Shown here piece after piece: positions 63,396-64,000 of a stretch of DNA of 64,000 bases. Below the pieces are notes generated by a model, which was given only the letters and a program-made list of their open reading frames with translations, was not told the DNA's origin and did no database searches. The position numbers and the translations under genes are program-made. The DNA is from Terriglobia bacterium (GTDB lineage Bacteria; Acidobacteriota; Terriglobia; Acidiferrales; UBA7541), in contig JAIQFB010000001.1 of NCBI GenBank assembly GCA_020073485.1, forward strand, positions 310,001 through 374,000. Reading direction: 5' to 3'. Positions within the stretch are counted from its first letter, which is position 1. The number at the start of each line of letters is the position of its first letter.

Positions 63396-64000
63396 ATGCC
63401 TAAACGGAACAAGAAAAACGCTCAGGAATCGCCCGCCGCGCCGGTCGAGCCCGTGTATGCCCGGTACGCAATGACGCAGGGCGATTCCGAGCAGCCGGAA
63501 ATTGCGCCGCCGGCTTCCGTCGCGCGATCCTCCAGGACGTCGCCTGGCGCGGATGCGCAGGAAGAAAAACCCACCATCGCTGAAATTTTTGGCCCCGGCG
63601 GCGCGGTCGAAAAATGCATGCCGGAGGGGTACGAGCACCGGCCGTCGCAACTGGAAATGGCGGAACTGGTCGAGGCGGCGTTCACGCAAAAGCGGCACCT
63701 GATCGTCGAGGCCGGGACCGGGACGGGGAAGACGCTGGCGTACTTAATTCCGGCGATCCGCAGCGGGCGCACCGTGGTGATTTCCACGGCCACAAAATCG
63801 CTGCAGGAGCAGCTGTACGAAAAGGATATTCCGTTTCTGCAAAAACATTTCGCGCCGGGGCTGAAAGTGGCGGTGATGAAGGGGCGCGGAAATTTTCTGT
63901 GCCGGGAAAAAGTTTACCGCATGGCCGACCAGCCGGTGCTGAAGGGCCTCGACGAACTCGACTGGTTCCACCAGATTCGTGATTGGGAAAAAGTCACCGA
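63396..64000 (+). CDS. ATP-dependent DNA helicase, DinG/XPD-like (3' end outside window)
   Basis: Open from ATG 63396 to the window edge (201 codons). After a Pro/Glu-rich tail (about residues 1-60) comes the Q-motif-like HRPSQLEMAELVEAAF, Walker A (EAGTGTGKTLAYLIPAI), motif Ia (TVVISTATKSLQEQLYEKDI) and GRGNFLCREK, probably the first Cys of an Fe-S cluster as in DinG. It unwinds DNA using ATP in repair or replication. It is divergent from polA by 90 bp. The C-terminal half is not visible. Confidence 0.85.
   Translation, partial: MPKRNKKNAQESPAAPVEPVYARYAMTQGDSEQPEIAPPASVARSSRTSPGADAQEEKPTIAEIFGPGGAVEKCMPEGYEHRPSQLEMAELVEAAFTQKRHLIVEAGTGTGKTLAYLIPAIRSGRTVVISTATKSLQEQLYEKDIPFLQKHFAPGLKVAVMKGRGNFLCREKVYRMADQPVLKGLDELDWFHQIRDWEKVT

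Overview
The window looks like a chromosomal segment of an uncultured Acidobacteriota bacterium. The evidence is a complete 16S rRNA gene with an Acidobacteria-like sequence, a high-GC coding style, many secreted proteins of unknown role, a VWFA-type secreted protein, a PQQ/cytochrome c dehydrogenase, and short palindromic repeats scattered between genes. The phylum is inferred by reading, not by a database search. No phage or large integrative element was seen, so this is mostly ordinary chromosome with small accessory patches.

Layout. 1-4910 (minus): a tightly coupled three-gene operon of a HAD-like/fatty-acyl reductase fusion, a second extended SDR reductase and a polysaccharide pyruvyl transferase cut by the window edge. 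5159-13810: a secreted phosphodiesterase, leuB, a small ArsR/SRPBCC/DinB/DUF899 cluster, a frameshifted SRPBCC gene, an MBL hydrolase and a short leuA. 13999-18095: a LysR regulator divergent from leuA, a secreted unknown protein, an MBL enzyme, and a PadR regulator coupled to a divergent sugar-phosphate transferase in visibly AT-richer DNA.

18114-20168 holds an isolated 16S rRNA gene on the minus strand with its own promoter, boxA, leader-trailer processing stem and terminator. No 23S, 5S or tRNA gene follows it, so the rRNA genes are unlinked here. Just upstream lies a REP-associated tyrosine transposase between palindrome clusters. 21016-30978: an NHL propeller, an EVE protein, mtnA, a CPBP protease/ArsR pair divergent from an SDR, a vapBC pair, a Tat-exported LVIVD protein, a degenerate higBA locus split by a palindromic repeat, and an AbiJ-NTD4-like abortive-infection candidate. 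Together the last few form a small defence/toxin patch.

31021-35209: uvrA, a rod-shaped structured RNA candidate (possibly 6S-like), tandem repeats, tRNA-Asn and a rhodanese. 35503-55099: mainly secreted enzymes (carboxylesterase, acetamidase/formamidase, MBL, amidohydrolase, alpha/beta hydrolase, amidase), a second LVIVD paralogue coupled to a Cys-rich protein, a phosphofructokinase with mixed donor-site residues, a secreted protein ending in an LPKTA-type tail, and a VWA protein. 55154-64000: a coupled aminotransferase/glutamine-amidotransferase pair, a PQQ/cytochrome c dehydrogenase, a TPR protein, DNA polymerase I without recognisable proofreading residues, and the start of a DinG-type helicase.

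The observations most worth a second look are the self-contained 16S unit with a terminator-like hairpin in its leader, the rod-like RNA at 34205-34342, the acyl-reductase fusion with a degenerate HAD domain, the sugar transferase with an altered catalytic dyad, and the palindromic repeat that interrupts a toxin gene.
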